The position numbers were made by a program, and so were the translations under genes. This document shows positions 6,493 to 8,776 of a stretch of DNA of 8,776 nucleotides, one piece after another. The notes under the pieces are model-generated. The model saw only the letters and a program-made list of their open reading frames with translations, ran no database searches and had not been told where the DNA came from. Source of the DNA: JBLHGN01 sp047616325 (GTDB lineage Bacteria; Pseudomonadota; Gammaproteobacteria; Pseudomonadales; Cellvibrionaceae); the NCBI GenBank assembly GCA_047616325.1, contig JBLHGN010000148.1, positions 1 to 8,776 on the forward strand. Reading direction: 5' to 3'. Numbering within the stretch: position 1 is the first letter of the stretch; each line of letters opens with the position of its first letter.

Positions 6493-6544
6493 TTACACTA
6501 AATACTGGTAAAGCGCACCATAAAGCCATACCCAGGGGACAGAC

Positions 6545-8089
6545 ATGAATACCATTAACACAAGCACTCCGCCCACCGACACAATTCCGCTATTACAGAA
6601 AATTGCCTATGGCATCGGCATGATGGGCAATCAAATGCTCCCTGCCGCATTGATGATATTTAGCGTGGTTTTAATTCAGGACCTGGGCATGAACCCATTA
6701 CTCTGGGGCCTTATATCTTTCGTCCCACGACTGTTTGACGCTCTTACAGACCCAATTATGGGATTTATCTCAGACAACACCAAGTCGCGCTGGGGGCGGC
6801 GTAGGCCATATATATTTATCGGGTCGATAATGGCGGGACTCTCCTATATTTTGATGTGGCAGATCAGTGCCGAAAATAGCGAAATGTACAACTTCACCTA
6901 TTTCCTTGCTTGCTCTATATGGTTTTATTTGGGCTTAACCATCTTTGCCACGCCTTACGTGGCCATGGGTTATGAGATGAGTTCAGATTTTCACGAGCGT
7001 ACCCGCCTAATGGCACTATCTCAATGGATTGGGCAATGGGCATGGGTAATTGTGCCATGGTTTTGGGTGGTGCTGTACGACACCCGATATTTCGCCACCG
7101 CAACAGAGGGCGCCCGCTATCTTTCTATATGGGTAGGCCTTGGTTGCCTAGCAATGACAATGGTTCCAGCCCTGTTTTGCAAAACGCAAAAAGTAGACGA
7201 GGCCAGTTTGCAGGACCTTTCGCGAAAGAATTTCAAGAACAATATAACGGTATTTTTAAAAGGTTTTAAAGATACCTTTATGTGTAAACCCTTTAGAAAA
7301 CTCTGTATTGCCACGCTCGGTGTCTACAGCGCTTTCAACACAACCGCTGCTTTCTCCTTTTTTATTATCGTTTACTATATAAACCAAGGCAGTACAGAAT
7401 TGGCCGGCACGTGGCCCACGTGGTTCGGCACCATGAGTGCGATTGCGACTTGCTTTTTAGTGATACCAATTATCACCTTCATGTCCCAAAAATTGGGCAA
7501 GAAAAATGCCTTTATAATATCTCAGTGCATCTCAATTTTTGGCTACCTCATGTTCTGGTGGGCCTTTAATCCTTCGAACCCGTGGCTAATGTTTATCCCG
7601 TTGCCACTGTGGGCCTTTGGCATTGGTAGTTTATTCACCTTAATGATGTCTATGACGGCCGATGTATGTGATTTGGATGAACTCAATACCGGCGCCCGGC
7701 GCGAGGGTGCCTTCGGTGCGGTGTATTGGTGGATGGTGAAATTTGGCTTTGCCGTTTCGGGTTTGGGCACTGGTCTAATCTTGAGCTTTATTGGCTTCGA
7801 CCAATCCGTTGCGGTGCAATCTGCAGAAGCTCAAACGGGGCTGCGCTTAGCTTACATCTTTGTTCCCATTGCGGGTACTCTACTAGCAATATTTGTAATG
7901 CGTAATTACGAAGTAGATGAAACTCGCGCACACGAAATTCGCACAGCGCTGGAAGCGAAACGAAAGGAAAAAAAACTTGCCACGGCAGCGCGGAAAGATC
8001 AAAATTCAGCTTCAAAAAAAACGCCTACTGAATATAACAATAGTGCTGACTTAACTGGCAATAACCAAGCGGTAGAACCTACAATTTAA
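6545..8089 (+). CDS. GPH-family (MFS_2) sugar/cation symporter
   Basis: This 514-residue, roughly 12-helix inner-membrane protein belongs to the glycoside-pentoside-hexuronide:cation symporter family, which imports sugars, glycosides or uronates with H+ or Na+. Family marks are PRLFDALTDPIMGFISDNT (61-79) followed by the basic loop SRWGRRRPY (81-89), DVCDLDELNTGARREGAFG in the second half (about 372-390), and the NYEVDETRAHEIRTALEAKR ending (about 454-473). After this comes a polar, charged tail of about 40 residues, probably cytoplasmic, making the protein somewhat longer than typical members (about 450-500). The ATG at 6545 has a good ribosome site, AGGGGA (6534-6539). It appears to be a single-gene unit with its own promoter region and a terminator. 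The substrate cannot be told from sequence, and no carbohydrate-active enzyme lies in the window to suggest one. Confidence 0.93.
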   Translation: MNTINTSTPPTDTIPLLQKIAYGIGMMGNQMLPAALMIFSVVLIQDLGMNPLLWGLISFVPRLFDALTDPIMGFISDNTKSRWGRRRPYIFIGSIMAGLSYILMWQISAENSEMYNFTYFLACSIWFYLGLTIFATPYVAMGYEMSSDFHERTRLMALSQWIGQWAWVIVPWFWVVLYDTRYFATATEGARYLSIWVGLGCLAMTMVPALFCKTQKVDEASLQDLSRKNFKNNITVFLKGFKDTFMCKPFRKLCIATLGVYSAFNTTAAFSFFIIVYYINQGSTELAGTWPTWFGTMSAIATCFLVIPIITFMSQKLGKKNAFIISQCISIFGYLMFWWAFNPSNPWLMFIPLPLWAFGIGSLFTLMMSMTADVCDLDELNTGARREGAFGAVYWWMVKFGFAVSGLGTGLILSFIGFDQSVAVQSAEAQTGLRLAYIFVPIAGTLLAIFVMRNYEVDETRAHEIRTALEAKRKEKKLATAARKDQNSASKKTPTEYNNSADLTGNNQAVEPTI

Positions 8090-8153
8090 GTACAGCAACC
8101 AATATTCAACGTCCACTTATCAGTCCCTAAGTGTGCTCGCATAGGTGGTAATT

Positions 8154-8186
8154 TAGGGCTCTTATTCAAAGATAGAGCCCTATTTT
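8154..8186 (+). terminator. Rho-independent terminator after the GPH gene
   Basis: TAGGGCTCT (8154-8162) and AGAGCCCTA (8174-8182) form a perfect 9-bp, GC-containing stem with an 11-nt loop, followed directly by TTTT (8183-8186). It begins 64 bases past the GPH stop codon. On the other strand the stem is followed by AAATTACC, with no T-run, so it is mainly a plus-strand terminator. Confidence 0.82.
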
Positions 8187-8279
8187 CGGCACGGTTCAAA
8201 AACGGCGTGTTTTGGCTACCAGTAGACGAGTTTAAACCCACCGGGATTCAGTGAGCATTATAATCTGATGAGTTGAGTG

Positions 8280-8776
8280 TTAGGCACTGCGCTTAAAGCG
8301 TTCGCAGCCCAACATCTCCAGCCAATGAGGATGCGGTTTTCCTGACAGTATTTCCGCCGGAGATTTTTTATGGCGCTCCGCTCGGGTACTGCGAAAAAAG
8401 CGTGTGTGATTGAGATAGAACCGAAGAAGATTCAAAAAACCATGTCCACTTTCTTGACGATCGTAAAGGTGTCTTCTCACGCGTCCATTGAGGCTTTCAT
8501 TCATTAAGTTTGTGCCTTCTGTAGGATAGAGGGCAACAATAACGGCGTCTTCGATGCCATCGAATTGATCGCCTAATTTTTTTCAATGTTTCACTTCGCT
8601 GTGTGTGTTGGTGTTCCATGACAGCGCAGCGCTGTAACTCACACATGGCCCAGACAGACTGAATTGGAACGGAAAACTGTTGACTGGTCACCGTGAATTT
8701 TTCTTCCAATACATCCGTAAATCCTAATACCACTTCTCGTTTTTTTCTAAGGTAGTGCACATTGCCAATATTCGAT
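8280..8776 (-). pseudogene. IS transposase, C-terminal part, frameshifted and cut by the window end
   Basis: Two minus-strand frames join into one protein. The first enters from the window end (8776) and runs VHYLRKKREVVLGF...MEHQHTQRSETLKK. The second runs KLGDQFDGIEDAVIVALYPT..., passes the methionine at 8504, and ends with SPAEILSGKPHPHWLEMLG...RFKRSA. They differ in phase at a run of seven A residues on the minus strand (T-run 8577-8583); removing one A restores a continuous frame. The TNLMNESLNGR segment followed by Arg-rich sequence and NLLRFYLNHTRF resembles the helix carrying the last catalytic Glu of DDE transposases (here probably codon 8496-8498). I cannot name the IS family. The IS end should lie between the GPH terminator and 8279, but no terminal repeat or target duplication can be defined because the other end is outside. 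A sequencing error in the A-run, or slippage-mediated expression, are alternatives to true decay. Confidence 0.65.

Larger units (their letters stand above)
5170..6544. other. 1.4-kb non-coding region between the symporter and the GPH transporter
   Basis: No frame here has both a good start and a recognisable product. A GTG-started 60-codon frame at 5884-6066 and an open frame without start at 5769-5993 gave no family I know. The left end has a run of 11 A residues (5205-5215) and a weak CGCC/GGCG hairpin followed by TCTTTT near 5223-5246, which might end the ectoine transcript but is not convincing. The middle (5600-5840) contains GC-rich inverted repeats and alternative hairpins. The right end (6170-6544) contains dyads, a promoter and a short ORF that probably form the control region of the GPH gene. 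Base composition shifts between AT-rich flanks and a GC-rich patch (5616-5684), which may indicate debris of an older gene or mobile element. Confidence 0.6.

Noticed and set aside
8197..8213. Short hairpin CAAAA/TTTTG and the GTTTAAAC palindrome near 8230 as possible IS terminal repeat
   Set aside because: The arms are very short, and the matching end of the IS is outside the window, so no terminal repeat can be supported.

Overview
The window (8776 bases, GC content moderate and roughly mid-40s per cent by eye) looks like chromosomal DNA of a salt-adapted gammaproteobacterium. The organism is inferred from two things: a proteobacterial-type ectoine operon carrying its own aspartokinase, and a glycoside-type sugar transporter of a kind common in marine polysaccharide degraders such as Saccharophagus, Teredinibacter and relatives. 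The genus cannot be fixed from the sequence alone.

Positions 1-5169, plus strand, form a tightly packed ectoine (compatible solute) block. It holds the 3' part of ectB, then ectC, a specialised aspartokinase (ask), a membrane-anchored TPR protein whose start overlaps the end of ask by 16 bases, and a PutP-like sodium/solute symporter. The aspartokinase feeds aspartyl phosphate towards aspartate semialdehyde. EctB turns that into diaminobutyrate, EctA (expected upstream, outside the window) acetylates it, and EctC closes the ring to give ectoine. The symporter is a candidate uptake or recapture system for ectoine or another osmolyte. The TPR protein has an N-out/C-in layout that would suit a sensing or scaffolding role, but its function is not known. 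No ectD (hydroxylase) lies between ectC and ask.

Positions 5170-6544 are about 1.4 kb with no convincing protein gene. They do contain inverted repeats, a pair of mutually exclusive hairpins, a good extended -10 promoter with a dyad across it, and a 39-codon ORF containing a hairpin, just before the next gene. The 3' part is best read as the regulatory and leader region of the downstream transporter.

Positions 6545-8089, plus strand, encode a GPH-family (MFS_2) sugar/cation symporter, followed by a clear rho-independent terminator at 8154-8186.

Positions 8280-8776, minus strand, hold the C-terminal half of an IS transposase that runs off the window. Its reading frame is broken at a run of seven A residues. 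No CRISPR array, tRNA, rRNA or recognisable novel defence system was seen. The least explained parts are the TPR/symporter pair attached to the ectoine operon and the structured non-coding DNA before the GPH transporter.
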